A DNA stretch of 64,000 nucleotides from Hyphomicrobiales bacterium (GTDB lineage: Bacteria; Pseudomonadota; Alphaproteobacteria; Rhizobiales; Devosiaceae): NCBI GenBank assembly GCA_900470445.1, contig UCAU01000013.1, positions 8,756 to 72,755 of the forward strand. The letters are read 5' to 3'. Numbering within the stretch: the stretch's first letter is position 1; each line of letters opens with the position of its first letter. Below the pieces are notes generated by a model, which saw only the letters and a program-made list of their open reading frames with translations, was not told the origin of the DNA and made no database searches. A program made the translations under genes and the position numbers. Positions 33,624 to 41,932 of the stretch are shown here, piece by piece.

Positions 33624-33640
33624 TGCAGAAACCATGCCAA
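33624..33640 (-). promoter_or_regulatory. Sigma-54 promoter of the flgF operon
   Basis: Read on the minus strand: TTGGCATGGTTTCTGCA, with GG-N10-GC (GG at 33638-33637, GC at 33626-33625). It matches the consensus except at positions 7 and 13. Predicted transcription start near 33613, about 58 bases before the flgF ATG. Confidence 0.75.
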
Positions 33641-33714
33641 GTCTGAAAATTTAATAAAATCAGATGGATAGGATTTTGGCGGGCTTAGCCTTGCCGGGTT
33701 AGTCTTTTCCCTTG

Positions 33715-33743
33715 CGGCAAAAGCTGCCCGGCAAATTTTGCCG
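33715..33743. promoter_or_regulatory. Tandem 15-bp palindromic enhancer-like sites between flgF and fliL
   Basis: CGGCAAAAGCTGCCC (33715-33729) is followed immediately by the perfect palindrome CGGCAAATTTTGCCG (33729-33743), sharing one base. They lie 75-105 bp upstream of the flgF -24 element. Tandem sites are typical for hexamer-forming sigma-54 activators. The perfect copy is the reference for the other copies in this window. Confidence 0.68.
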
Positions 33744-33757
33744 CTTTGCGTGTGTTT

Positions 33758-33774
33758 GTAACCAATCGTTAACC
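33758..33774 (+). promoter_or_regulatory. CtrA box upstream of fliL
   Basis: GTAA-CCAATCG-TTAACC matches TTAA-N7-TTAAC with one mismatch in the first half. It lies 65 bases before the fliL ATG. fliL is a CtrA-controlled class II gene in Caulobacter. Confidence 0.65.
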
Positions 33775-33838
33775 ATCCGGCGCTTAGCTGGACGCAGAGC
33801 CGGAATCGTCCGGAATTCCTCGTGTTTGGCAGGTTGGC

Positions 33839-34333
33839 ATGGTCGCTGAAGCAGAAGCCGGTGAAGGCGCCGCCCGCAAGAAGGGAATACCCAGGCTCTT
33901 CCTCATTATCGGGGCCGCTGCCGTGGTCGTGCTGCTGGGCGGGGCGGGCCTCTATTATTTCCTCTCGTCGGGAAGCTCTGCGGAAGGCGCGGCCGATGGC
34001 CATGGCGCCACTGCTGCCGCGGCGACGCCGACCTTCATTTTCAATTTGCCGCCGATGACGGTCAATCTCAGCAATGAGGCTGGCGGGGAATCCTTCATGC
34101 GGCTCACCATCGCGCTGGAAGTGGCCAATCAGGAGGTGATGACCGCGATCCAGCCAAGCCTTGCCAAGGTGACCGACGCGTTCCAGGTCTATCTGCGCGA
34201 GCTGCGCAAGAGCGATCTGGAAGGCTCCGCCGGCATCTACCGCCTCAAGGAAGAGCTGACGCGCCGCGTCAACGTGGCGATCTATCCGCAGCGGGTCGAG
34301 AGCATCCTGTTCAAGGAAATCCTGGTGCAGTGA
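33839..34333 (+). CDS. fliL: Flagellar basal-body protein FliL
   Basis: Inner-membrane protein that rings the stator and supports torque. The 164 residues have a short cytoplasmic tail, one membrane segment (PRLFLIIGAAAVVVLLGGAG, about residues 19-40), an Ala/Gly linker, and the FliL domain FIFNLPPMTVNLSNEAGGES, MRLTIALEVANQEVMTAIQP ending INR-like VAIYPQRVESILFKEILVQ. First gene of a coupled set; its TGA overlaps the fliM ATG. Confidence 0.94.
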   Translation: MVAEAEAGEGAARKKGIPRLFLIIGAAAVVVLLGGAGLYYFLSSGSSAEGAADGHGATAAAATPTFIFNLPPMTVNLSNEAGGESFMRLTIALEVANQEVMTAIQPSLAKVTDAFQVYLRELRKSDLEGSAGIYRLKEELTRRVNVAIYPQRVESILFKEILVQ

Positions 34334-35484
34334 TGGCTGGACCAACCGATCAAGACAAGCTGTCGGAAAACTGGGGCCTTGATGCCGCCGGCAAATCCGA
34401 GGAAGCGCGTGCCGCCGAAGCCGCTGCCGAATGGGCGGCGATGATCGAGGGCGCCGCAGGCGACGGGGAAGACAGCGGCGATCGCGTCCTCAACCAGGAC
34501 GAAATCGATAGCCTGCTCGGCTTTGACGCCAGCGTGGGCAGCAATGTGGAATTGACGGGCGTGCAGGCGCTGATCAATTCGGCGCTGGTCAGCTATGAAC
34601 GCCTGCCCATGCTCGAAATTGTCTTCGATCGCCTGGTACGGCTGACGACGACCTCGCTGCGCAATTTCACCTCGGACAATGTCGAAGTCACACTCGACTC
34701 CATTTCCTCGGTGCGCTTCGGCGATTATCTCAATTCCATCCCGCTGCCGGCGATCCTGTCGGTGATCCGGGCCGAGGAATGGGAGAATTACGGGCTTTTG
34801 ACCGTCGATTCCTCGCTGATCTATTCGATGATCGACGTGCTGCTGGGCGGCCGGCGGGTCGGCGGCAATATTCGCGTCGAGGGCCGGCCCTACACGACCA
34901 TCGAGCTGGCGCTGGCCCGACGGATGATCGAAGTCATTCTCGACGATACCCACCGCGCGTTCGAACCGGTGACGCAGGTCAATTTCAAGCTCGAGCGCAT
35001 GGAAACCAATCCGCGCTTTGCCGCGATTTCCCGGCCGGGCAATGCCGCCATCCTGATCGAGCTGCGCATCGAGATGGACGATCGCGGCGGCAAGATCGAA
35101 ATCCTGCTGCCCTACGCCACCATCGAGCCGATCCGCGAGCAGCTGCTGCAGATGTTCATGGGTGAAAAGTTCGGTCGCGACCCGATCTGGGAAGGCCATC
35201 TGGCCACCGAAATCTATTCGGCCGATGTCGAGATCGAGGCCGTGTTGCATGAGCAGGAATTGCCGCTGTCGCGCGTGCTCAATCTCAAGACCGGCGACAT
35301 GGTGATGTTCGAGCGCACGCCGAGCGATCCGGTGCGCCTGCGCTGCGGCGATGTGGAACTCACCGAGGCCATTATGGGCCATATCGGCAATCATGTTTCG
35401 GTGCGGGTTACCCGGCCGCTCAATCCTCCCAAGGTTACCATGGCGGCCTTTGAGGAACTCGACGACACAGTGGAAGGACGATGA
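34333..35484 (+). CDS. fliM: Flagellar motor switch protein FliM
   Basis: C-ring protein that binds phospho-CheY and sets rotation direction. The 383 residues have the CheY-binding peptide LNQDEIDSLLGF at residues 53-64, displaced from the N-terminus by about 50 residues of Ala/Glu-rich extension. The middle domain has FTSDNVEVTLDSISSVRFGD and DVLLGGRRVGG, and the C-terminal FliN-like domain has LSRVLNLKTGDMVMFERTPS. Overlaps fliL by one base and the next gene by 4 bp. Confidence 0.95.
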   Translation: MAGPTDQDKLSENWGLDAAGKSEEARAAEAAAEWAAMIEGAAGDGEDSGDRVLNQDEIDSLLGFDASVGSNVELTGVQALINSALVSYERLPMLEIVFDRLVRLTTTSLRNFTSDNVEVTLDSISSVRFGDYLNSIPLPAILSVIRAEEWENYGLLTVDSSLIYSMIDVLLGGRRVGGNIRVEGRPYTTIELALARRMIEVILDDTHRAFEPVTQVNFKLERMETNPRFAAISRPGNAAILIELRIEMDDRGGKIEILLPYATIEPIREQLLQMFMGEKFGRDPIWEGHLATEIYSADVEIEAVLHEQELPLSRVLNLKTGDMVMFERTPSDPVRLRCGDVELTEAIMGHIGNHVSVRVTRPLNPPKVTMAAFEELDDTVEGR

Positions 35485-35912
35485 TGTTCGGTTTGCCCCT
35501 CGGGATTTTCGTGGAAGGCGCGGTTGCCGTACTTCTGGCTCTGACCATCGGCTATTGCATGGTCCTCAACCAGCGCCTCAAGCGGCTGCATGCCGACAAG
35601 GATGTGATGCGCCAGATGGTGGCGGATCTGGTGGGCGCCACCAATCTCGCCAATCAGGCGATCAAGGAACTCAAGCAGACCGCGGTGGAAGCCGATCTGG
35701 CGCTCAATTCCCGCCTTGAGGAAGCCGAGCGCTTCGGTATCGAACTCGCCAATCACGTCACTTCCGGCACCGCCGTGCTGGAGCGCATCGCCAAGATCAC
35801 CAGTGTTGCCCGGCAGAGCCAGGTCCCCGAGCCTGTGGAGCAGCCCAACAAGGTGCAGTCGGCGCTGGAACAGCTCTCCTCCCGCGTTCGCAATCGCGGG
35901 GTTGCCGCGTGA
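35481..35912 (+). CDS. DUF6468-type membrane protein of the fliL operon (PflI-like)
   Basis: Bitopic inner-membrane protein of 143 residues. One N-terminal membrane segment (IFVEGAVAVLLALTIGYCMV) is followed by a cytoplasmic coiled coil (VMRQMVADLVGATNLANQAI, KELKQTAVEADLALNSRLEE) and a short polar tail. Layout and position after fliM recall PflI of Caulobacter, which affects flagellar placement, but I cannot confirm homology from sequence alone. Its start overlaps fliM by 4 bp and its stop overlaps the MotE-like start, so all four genes are translationally coupled. Confidence 0.72.
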   Translation: MMFGLPLGIFVEGAVAVLLALTIGYCMVLNQRLKRLHADKDVMRQMVADLVGATNLANQAIKELKQTAVEADLALNSRLEEAERFGIELANHVTSGTAVLERIAKITSVARQSQVPEPVEQPNKVQSALEQLSSRVRNRGVAA

Positions 35913-36916
35913 AAACGGTTCGCCTGCTTCCTGTCGTGGTCATGGCAGTTGCGGCCCTCCTGGTGTTCAAGACCATCGGCCTGGTCACCAACGGCGGCTA
36001 TGTGCTTACTGGCGTGACCGCCGCACGGGCGGCAGGCGCCAGCGGCGGCGAAGCTGCGCCGGGCCCTGAGGGCGAAACCACTCTCGACGATTCCGCACCG
36101 ACACTGTCCGATACGGCTCCAACTTTAGGGGCCTCCGAGACGACAGCGAGCGGTCATGGTGAGCCGGCGCCGGCCGAAAGTCCCGCGGCCGATCATGCCA
36201 CGCCGGCATCCGCCACATCGGGCGACAATTGCGTCGCTGTCGATGCCGAGTTGAAAGAAAACGGCTCGGTGACCACGACTGCCCCAGCTGCCGCCGCCGG
36301 CCATGGCGAGACCGCGCCTGCCGAAGGCGCCGCCGCGGACCCCGGGACCAGCAGTTTTGTGGATTCCATGGCGCTGGATTGTTTCCCCTCCGGCGACGCC
36401 GTGCCGATGCAGGTCGATGCCAGCGGCGTGCCCGTGCCCATGACCAATGTGCAGGGCGGCTCGGCCACGCAGGACAGTATCCTGCAATCGCTGGCGGCGC
36501 GCCGCACGGAACTCGAAGCCTACGAGAAAGACCTGGCCCTGCGCGCCTCGCTGGTCGACGCCGCCGAAAAGCGCGTGGCCGAGCGGCAGACCACGCTGGA
36601 GGCGCTGGAAGCGCAGATTTCCGCGCTGGTCGATCAACGCCAGGAAATGGAGGCCGGGCAGTTTGCCGGCATCGTGGCCATGTACGAGACCATGAAGCCG
36701 CGCGACGCCGCCAATATCTTCAATGCCTTGGACATGGATGTGCTGCTGCGTGTCGCCAAGACCATGAATCCGCGCAAGATGTCGCCCATCCTAGCGGCCA
36801 TGGATGCCGCCCGGGCGCAGGAACTCACCGTGCGCATGGCGGCGCTGGCCGACCAGCCAGCCGCCGAGATGACACCGGACGACCTGGCGGCACTGCCGCA
36901 GATCGTGGGACAATAG
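35909..36916 (+). CDS. MotE-like protein with MgtE_N-type domain
   Basis: Exported or membrane-anchored protein of 335 residues. An N-terminal signal/anchor (LLPVVVMAVAALLVFKTIGL) is followed by about 160 residues of Ala/Pro/Glu/Thr-rich low complexity, including two related stretches GHGEPAPAESPAAD and GHGETAPAEGAAAD. Then comes a coiled coil (ARRTELEAYEKDLALRASLV) and an MgtE_N-like helical domain (VAMYETMKPRDAANIFNALD, VAKTMNPRKMSPILAAMDAA). In rhizobia MotE is the periplasmic chaperone of MotC. GTG start overlapping the previous stop. The low-complexity stretch is unusually long. Confidence 0.8.
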   Translation: MKTVRLLPVVVMAVAALLVFKTIGLVTNGGYVLTGVTAARAAGASGGEAAPGPEGETTLDDSAPTLSDTAPTLGASETTASGHGEPAPAESPAADHATPASATSGDNCVAVDAELKENGSVTTTAPAAAAGHGETAPAEGAAADPGTSSFVDSMALDCFPSGDAVPMQVDASGVPVPMTNVQGGSATQDSILQSLAARRTELEAYEKDLALRASLVDAAEKRVAERQTTLEALEAQISALVDQRQEMEAGQFAGIVAMYETMKPRDAANIFNALDMDVLLRVAKTMNPRKMSPILAAMDAARAQELTVRMAALADQPAAEMTPDDLAALPQIVGQ

Positions 36917-36932
36917 GGCTTTGTCCCTATTG
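36911..36932 (+). other. Hairpin overlapping the motE-like stop codon
   Basis: CAATAGGG-CTTTGT-CCCTATTG is a perfect 8-bp stem that includes the TAG stop. No T-run follows, so it is not an intrinsic terminator; it may moderate read-through into the large gene at 37062. The rest of the 145-bp gap shows nothing. Confidence 0.45.
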
Positions 36933-37061
36933 GAGTAAGCCGCCGTTAAGCCCGGCGCGCTATGGGTTAGGCACAAGAGTTTGTGTAACCCACGTGTTTT
37001 CAAATTCCCGGCAAGAATAGCCGGCGGAGAAGACGCGTCAGAGTGCTCGGGGTAGCGGCCG

Positions 37062-40000
37062 GTGAAGACCGCAATACTTGCAACCTGGCAGAAGGCCAGG
37101 CGTGCGTTGGCAATATGTGCGGCGGTGACGCTTTGCGCTGTTGCGCCCACTTTTGCCCAGGAGCAGGGCCAGCTCTATGTGACCCAGGAAGACGGCTATG
37201 GCCGGCTGATCCTGAGTTTCCCCGGCCTAGATCGCCTGCCCAGCTACAAGATGCGCATCGAAAACGGCGTGCTCTCGATCGAGTTCGGCGAGCAGGTGTC
37301 CATGATCCTGCCCGATGTCGGCACCACCATGTCCGATTATCTGTCGGTGGCCCGTGTCGATCCCGATGGGCGCGGCCTGCGCATGGGCCTGCGCAAGGCT
37401 TTCAATTTCAACCGCATCGAGGCCGGCGAAAAGCTGTTCATCGATCTGCTGCCCACTACCTGGCAGGGCATGCCCCCGGCTTTGCCGCAGGAAGTGGTGG
37501 ACGAATTGGCCGAACGGGCGCGGCTGGCCGCAATTCGCGCCGAGCGCGAGCGCAAGGCGGCCGATGCCGAAGCGCTGAAGCCGGAAGCGAATGTCCGCAT
37601 CGGCCGCAATCCCACTTTCCTGCGCCTGCAATTTGATTGGACCGTGCCGACCACGGCGCAATATGTGCAGGATGGACAGACGGGCCATATCGCCTTCGAG
37701 TGGCCGGTTGGCGTCGACATGCGCGGTCTTTTGGCTGATCTTCCCGCCGAGATTGTCGGGGTCGACAGCGCCGTCACGCCCGATGGCGCCAATGTCACCC
37801 TGCAACTGGCCGAAGGCGTAACGCCGCGCTTCTATCAGAATTCGTCGCGGCAATTCGTGCTCGATATCGACATTGCCGGGCAGGCTCTGCCCAGCTTCCA
37901 GGCGGCAGAACTAGCCGAAGCCGTCAAGATTCCGGCCAGCGCCGGTCCAGCCGGGGAGGTGGGCGGCGCTCCCCATATTGCGGCGCTGCAGGCCGAGGCG
38001 CCGGGCGCCACGGTAAAACCCTTCGTCAATGTGGTGGGCTCGACCATCCGGGTCGTGTTCCCGTTCGAGCAGGATACGCCTGCCGCGGTGTTCCGGCGCG
38101 GTGATACCGTCTGGATGATTGTCGACACCACGGCCGGCATCGCCCCGCCGGCCCAGTCGGACGAGCTTGATGCAGTGGCCGATGAATTCTCGGTGGTCGC
38201 CGCCGGCGATACGCAGGTGGTGCGGGTCGATCTCAACCAGGATCGCTTGGCCAGCCTTGGCTCGGAGGGCATGGCTTGGGTGCTGTCGTTGGGCGATACC
38301 GTGCTGACCCCGACCGAGCCGATCCAGCTCAGCCGCCGCCGCGATGTCGAAGGCTCGTTCGAGATCACCGCCAATATCGCCCGACCAGCCAAGGTGCATG
38401 ATTTCCGCGATCCAGATGTGGGCGACATGCTCAAGGTGGTCACCGCCTATCCGCCGGCACGGGGCATCACCCGCGCGCTGGACTATGTCGATTTCTCCGC
38501 GCTGCGCAGCGTGCATGGCCTCGTGATCAAGCCGGAAACCGAAGGCCTCGCCATGGCCATCGACAACGATCTGGCTGTCATCTCGACGCCGGGCGGGTTG
38601 ACCGTTTCGGCACTCGATGGTCCGCGGAGCATTGGCGGCGCTGCTGCGGGGGAGGGTGCACGCGGCAGTTTTGTCGATCTGGCCCGGCTCGAGCAGCCCG
38701 ATCCCAAGGCCTTCGCCACCCAGCGCGATGCCTTGCTGGCGACGGCCGCTGAGGCTGACGGCGCCCAGCGCGACGTGGCCCGGCTCGATCTGGCGCAATA
38801 TTATCTGGCCAACCAGCTGTCCTATGAGGCGATCGGCGTGCTGCGCGTGCTCGAAAGCCAGCTGCAATCCATGGCACTGACCCGCAAGCTGCGGATGAGC
38901 CTGGCCATTGCCGATACCATGGCGCACCGCCCCAAGGAGGCCCTGGCCATCCTCAACACCTCGGCCATGGCGCAGGAGGTCGACGGCCTGTTCTGGCGCA
39001 CTATTGCCCGTGCCGATGCCTATGATTTCAAGGGCGCCAAGCTGGATGCCCTCGAAGCGGCCAGCGTGGCCGGCTCCTACCCCGCCTGGGCGCGCAATCG
39101 CTTCTATTTCGCCGCCATGCGGGCAGCCGTCGAAACCGGCGACAGCGCCGTGGCCGAACGGTTCCTCGGCCAGGTGGATTTCGCCAGCCTCGATGCCGAG
39201 GACAGCAGCCTCTATCACCTGATGTCGGGCCGGATCGACGAGGCCAATGGCCGGGTCGACGAGGCCATCGACACCTATGGCCAGGTCATCGCCGCCGATA
39301 TCCGCCCCACGCGCGCAGAAGCAGTCTATCGCACGCTCTACCTGCTCGATCAGGCGGGGCGGCTGGATTTGGCCAAGGCCTCGCAGACGCTGGCGGCGGA
39401 GGCCCTGCTATGGCGCGGCAATCCGCTCGAAGCCGATATGCAGAAGCTGTTGGCCGAGTTCTATTTCCGCGAGGGCGACTATCGGCTCGGCTTTGAAGTG
39501 GTGAAGCAGGCAGTCGGCACCTATCCCGACGGCGCCTCGACCAATGCGATGCGCGACGAAGCGCAGGCCGAGTTCGGCGCGCTGTTCCTCGATGGCAAGG
39601 CCGATACGCTGGGCCCCGTCGAAGCGCTCAGCCTTTACTACGACTTCCGTCATCTCACGCCGCCCGGCCGGCGTGGCGACGAGATGATCCGCAATTTGGC
39701 GCGCCGGCTGGTACGGGTTGACCTGCTGCCCCAGGCCGCCGAATTGCTCGAATACCAGCTCGACAATCGCCTGCGCGGCGTGGCCAAGACGCAGGTCGCC
39801 ACCGATCTTGCGGTGATTTATGTCGCCGACCGCAAGCCGCAGGATGCGCTGCGTGTACTCAACGCCACCCAATTGCCGGGCCTGCCGGAATCCCTGGTGC
39901 GCCAGCGCCGGCTGCTCGAAGCCCGCGCCATGATCGATCTGGGCCGTGACGTGCTGGCTCTGGACATGGTGCGCGACATGGATGGGCGCGACGTCAGCCT

Positions 40001-40409
40001 GTTGCGCGTCGATGCCCATTGGAAATCCAAGCGCTATGTCGAAGCCAGCGAAATGCTGGAAGCACTGTATTCCGAGCCTAACCAGACCGATCCCCTGGGC
40101 CAGCCCGAGCGCATGAGCGTCATCAAGGCGGCGGTGGGCTATGTCATGGCCAATGACACGCTGGGTCTGTCCCGCCTGCGCTCCAAATTCGCCGACCGTA
40201 TGGTCACCTCGCCGGAATGGCCGATGTTCGACTATGTCACTGGGCCGATCCAGGTCGATAGCCTCGAATTCAAGAAGGTGGCGAGCCAGGTATCGGGGAC
40301 TGATGGCCTCAACGCCTTCCTGGCCGCCTATCGCCAGACCTATGGCGGCGAGGACGCCCTGGCGCCACTCTCGGCGAGCCAGCCCGATGCGGGGCTGGCG
40401 GCGCTTTAA
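37062..40409 (+). CDS. Large exported TPR-repeat protein of the flagellar cluster
   Basis: Predicted periplasmic protein of 1115 residues. A signal peptide (ARRALAICAAVTLCAVAPTF ending AQEQ) is followed by AMIN-like beta segments (QLYVTQEDGYGRLILSFPGL, PSYKMRIENGVLSIEFGEQV) and further similar segments to about residue 500 (TVWMIVDTTAGI, GEKLFIDLLPT). From about residue 560 to the end there are helical TPR-like repeats (DVARLDLAQYYLANQLSYEA, HLMSGRIDEANGRVDEAIDT, ADMQKLLAEFYFREGDYRLG). No enzyme motif is visible. GTG start. Placed after a MotE-like gene, it may be its client, in the position that MotC holds in rhizobia; this is inference. Confidence 0.85.
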   Translation: MKTAILATWQKARRALAICAAVTLCAVAPTFAQEQGQLYVTQEDGYGRLILSFPGLDRLPSYKMRIENGVLSIEFGEQVSMILPDVGTTMSDYLSVARVDPDGRGLRMGLRKAFNFNRIEAGEKLFIDLLPTTWQGMPPALPQEVVDELAERARLAAIRAERERKAADAEALKPEANVRIGRNPTFLRLQFDWTVPTTAQYVQDGQTGHIAFEWPVGVDMRGLLADLPAEIVGVDSAVTPDGANVTLQLAEGVTPRFYQNSSRQFVLDIDIAGQALPSFQAAELAEAVKIPASAGPAGEVGGAPHIAALQAEAPGATVKPFVNVVGSTIRVVFPFEQDTPAAVFRRGDTVWMIVDTTAGIAPPAQSDELDAVADEFSVVAAGDTQVVRVDLNQDRLASLGSEGMAWVLSLGDTVLTPTEPIQLSRRRDVEGSFEITANIARPAKVHDFRDPDVGDMLKVVTAYPPARGITRALDYVDFSALRSVHGLVIKPETEGLAMAIDNDLAVISTPGGLTVSALDGPRSIGGAAAGEGARGSFVDLARLEQPDPKAFATQRDALLATAAEADGAQRDVARLDLAQYYLANQLSYEAIGVLRVLESQLQSMALTRKLRMSLAIADTMAHRPKEALAILNTSAMAQEVDGLFWRTIARADAYDFKGAKLDALEAASVAGSYPAWARNRFYFAAMRAAVETGDSAVAERFLGQVDFASLDAEDSSLYHLMSGRIDEANGRVDEAIDTYGQVIAADIRPTRAEAVYRTLYLLDQAGRLDLAKASQTLAAEALLWRGNPLEADMQKLLAEFYFREGDYRLGFEVVKQAVGTYPDGASTNAMRDEAQAEFGALFLDGKADTLGPVEALSLYYDFRHLTPPGRRGDEMIRNLARRLVRVDLLPQAAELLEYQLDNRLRGVAKTQVATDLAVIYVADRKPQDALRVLNATQLPGLPESLVRQRRLLEARAMIDLGRDVLALDMVRDMDGRDVSLLRVDAHWKSKRYVEASEMLEALYSEPNQTDPLGQPERMSVIKAAVGYVMANDTLGLSRLRSKFADRMVTSPEWPMFDYVTGPIQVDSLEFKKVASQVSGTDGLNAFLAAYRQTYGGEDALAPLSASQPDAGLAAL

Positions 40410-41158
40410 CTGCTGACGAAACTTCGCACCAGCGAGCCGGCCACCAGATACCAGCCGTCGACCAGCACGAAAAAGATCAGCTTGAACGGCAGCGAGATCA
40501 CTACCGGGGGCAGCATCATCATGCCCATGGACATCAGCACCGATGCCACCACCATGTCGATGACCACGAAGGGCAGGAACAGCAGGAAGCCGATTTCGAA
40601 GGCGCGGCGCAGCTCCGAAATCATGAAGGCGGGCACCAGCAATTGCAGCGGGATCGCTTCGGGCTCCGCCGGCGGTTCGGCATTGGTCAGGTCGAAAAAC
40701 AGCTGCAGATCCTGCTCGCGCACATTGGCGCGCATGAAGGCGTGCAGCGGTGCCGATCCCGCCTCGAAGGCTTCGGCAACCTCGATCTGACCCGCCAGCA
40801 AAGGCGCGATGCCCTGATCATAGGTCTGTTGCAGCGTGGGCTGCATGACGAACAGCGTCAGGAACAGCGCCAGCGACACCATCACCGAATTGGGCGGCGC
40901 GGTTTGCAGGCCAATGGCCGTGCGCAGCAGCGACAGCACCACCACGATACGGGTGAAGCTGGTGACCATCACCAGGATTGATGGGGCCAGCGACAGCAAC
41001 GTGATCAGCCCGATGAGCTGGACGGCCCGCTCGGTCAGCGTCGCTTCGTCGCCGAAATCGATCGACAGATTTTGCGCATAGGCCAGGCTCGGCAGCGCCA
41101 GCAAAGCAAAAGCGGCAAGGCCGGCGACAACGATCAAACGCCGCGCACGGCGCGGCAA
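40406..41158 (-). CDS. fliP: Flagellar export gate protein FliP
   Basis: Core of the export gate pore. It has a cleavable signal-like N-terminus (LIVVAGLAAFALLALPSLAY ending AQN) and the FliP blocks PSILVMVTSFTRIVVVLSLL, RTAIGLQTAPPNSVMVSLAL, AFMISELRRAFEIGFLLFLP and MSMGMMMLPPVVISLPFKLI. The start is uncertain: TTG at 41158, 4 bases after the fliO stop and preceded by GGAA, gives 250 residues, the normal length; a GTG at 41227 would overlap fliO by 65 bp. Its end overlaps the end of the TPR gene by 4 bp. Confidence 0.93.
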   Translation of the reverse strand: MPRRARRLIVVAGLAAFALLALPSLAYAQNLSIDFGDEATLTERAVQLIGLITLLSLAPSILVMVTSFTRIVVVLSLLRTAIGLQTAPPNSVMVSLALFLTLFVMQPTLQQTYDQGIAPLLAGQIEVAEAFEAGSAPLHAFMRANVREQDLQLFFDLTNAEPPAEPEAIPLQLLVPAFMISELRRAFEIGFLLFLPFVVIDMVVASVLMSMGMMMLPPVVISLPFKLIFFVLVDGWYLVAGSLVRSFVSS

Positions 41159-41162
41159 TGGG

Positions 41163-41795
41163 TCAGTTCCGGTTGGCCGTGCTATCGCCGTCGACAAGAT
41201 CAGTGCCTTCCACGTCCTGCTGTGCACTGTCTTCTTTAGCTGAGTCGGCGGGCCGCGAAGCCGGTTTGTCGGAGTTTCCCGCCTTTACTGCGGGTTCGGC
41301 GGGTTCCACCGACCGCATCAGCCCGGTCTGCCGCAAGGAGCGGGGCCCGCGGGGCTTGTCGGCCAATTGCTCGACCACCGCTACGGGTGCGACAGTCGGC
41401 GCGACCACCGGCTCTGGCGCCACGGCTTTAGGGGCAGGGGCCGCCGGCTGCACCGGCTTGCGGCCCAGCATCGGCACGGGCCGGCGACTGGCGAGTGCGG
41501 TTTCATCGACCGCTATGCCGGTTTCGATCACCACGTCCTGCGGTCCGCCGATCAGCACCAGATGTTCGACATTGTCGCGCCGCACGATCAGCAATTGCCG
41601 CTTCTGGTCGATAGCGAGGCTATCGATGACAGACAGCCGCCGATTGCGCCCGCGCGCCACATTGCCGGTGGCGCCGTACAGCAGCTTGAGCAGCCACACG
41701 GCCAACACGATGAGCACCAGCACGATGCCGAGCGCAAAGACCACCGTGAGGATGGAGTTTTCCGTACCGCCGAACAGGCTGGTGATGAATTGCAT
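41163..41795 (-). CDS. fliO: Flagellar biosynthesis protein FliO
   Basis: Assists FliP assembly in the inner membrane. The 210 residues have one membrane segment (ILTVVFALGIVLVLIVLAVW), the conserved cytoplasmic RRLSVIDSLAIDQKRQLLIV, RRDNVEHLVLIGG, then a Pro/Ala-rich disordered tail of about 110 residues. The tail is longer than in enterobacterial FliO. It is the first gene before fliP and divergent from flgB. Confidence 0.93.
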   Translation of the reverse strand: MQFITSLFGGTENSILTVVFALGIVLVLIVLAVWLLKLLYGATGNVARGRNRRLSVIDSLAIDQKRQLLIVRRDNVEHLVLIGGPQDVVIETGIAVDETALASRRPVPMLGRKPVQPAAPAPKAVAPEPVVAPTVAPVAVVEQLADKPRGPRSLRQTGLMRSVEPAEPAVKAGNSDKPASRPADSAKEDSAQQDVEGTDLVDGDSTANRN

Positions 41796-41877
41796 GATGG
41801 CTCCCAGAACGTGCCGACCCGAATCCGGACGGTATAAGCGGCATATATTGCCTATTTGGCGGCGGCAATTTGCAAAT

Positions 41878-41894
41878 TGCGAGGCAGGTGCCGG
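41878..41894 (-). promoter_or_regulatory. Candidate sigma-54 promoter of fliO-fliP
   Basis: Minus strand reading CCGGCACCTGCCTCGCA keeps GG-N10-GC (GG at 41892-41891, GC at 41880-41879) and the GGCAC and GCA cores, but lacks the leading TT. It overlaps a perfect 16-bp palindrome GCAATTTGCAAATTGC at 41865-41880, so another explanation is possible. Weaker than the flgE, flgI and flgF promoters. Confidence 0.42.
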
Positions 41895-41909
41895 TATTGC
41901 AGGGGTTAA

Positions 41910-41926
41910 TTAACACTTGATTAACC
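41910..41926 (+). promoter_or_regulatory. CtrA box upstream of flgB
   Basis: TTAA-CACTTGA-TTAACC is a perfect match to the full CtrA consensus, 59 bases before the flgB ATG. It would drive flgB-flgC-fliE-fliQ-fliR-flhB as early flagellar genes. Confidence 0.75.
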
Positions 41927-41932
41927 ATGACC

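Noticed and set aside
36911-36932. Intrinsic terminator after the motE-like gene
   Set aside because: The stem is perfect but no T-run follows, so it is listed only as a hairpin.
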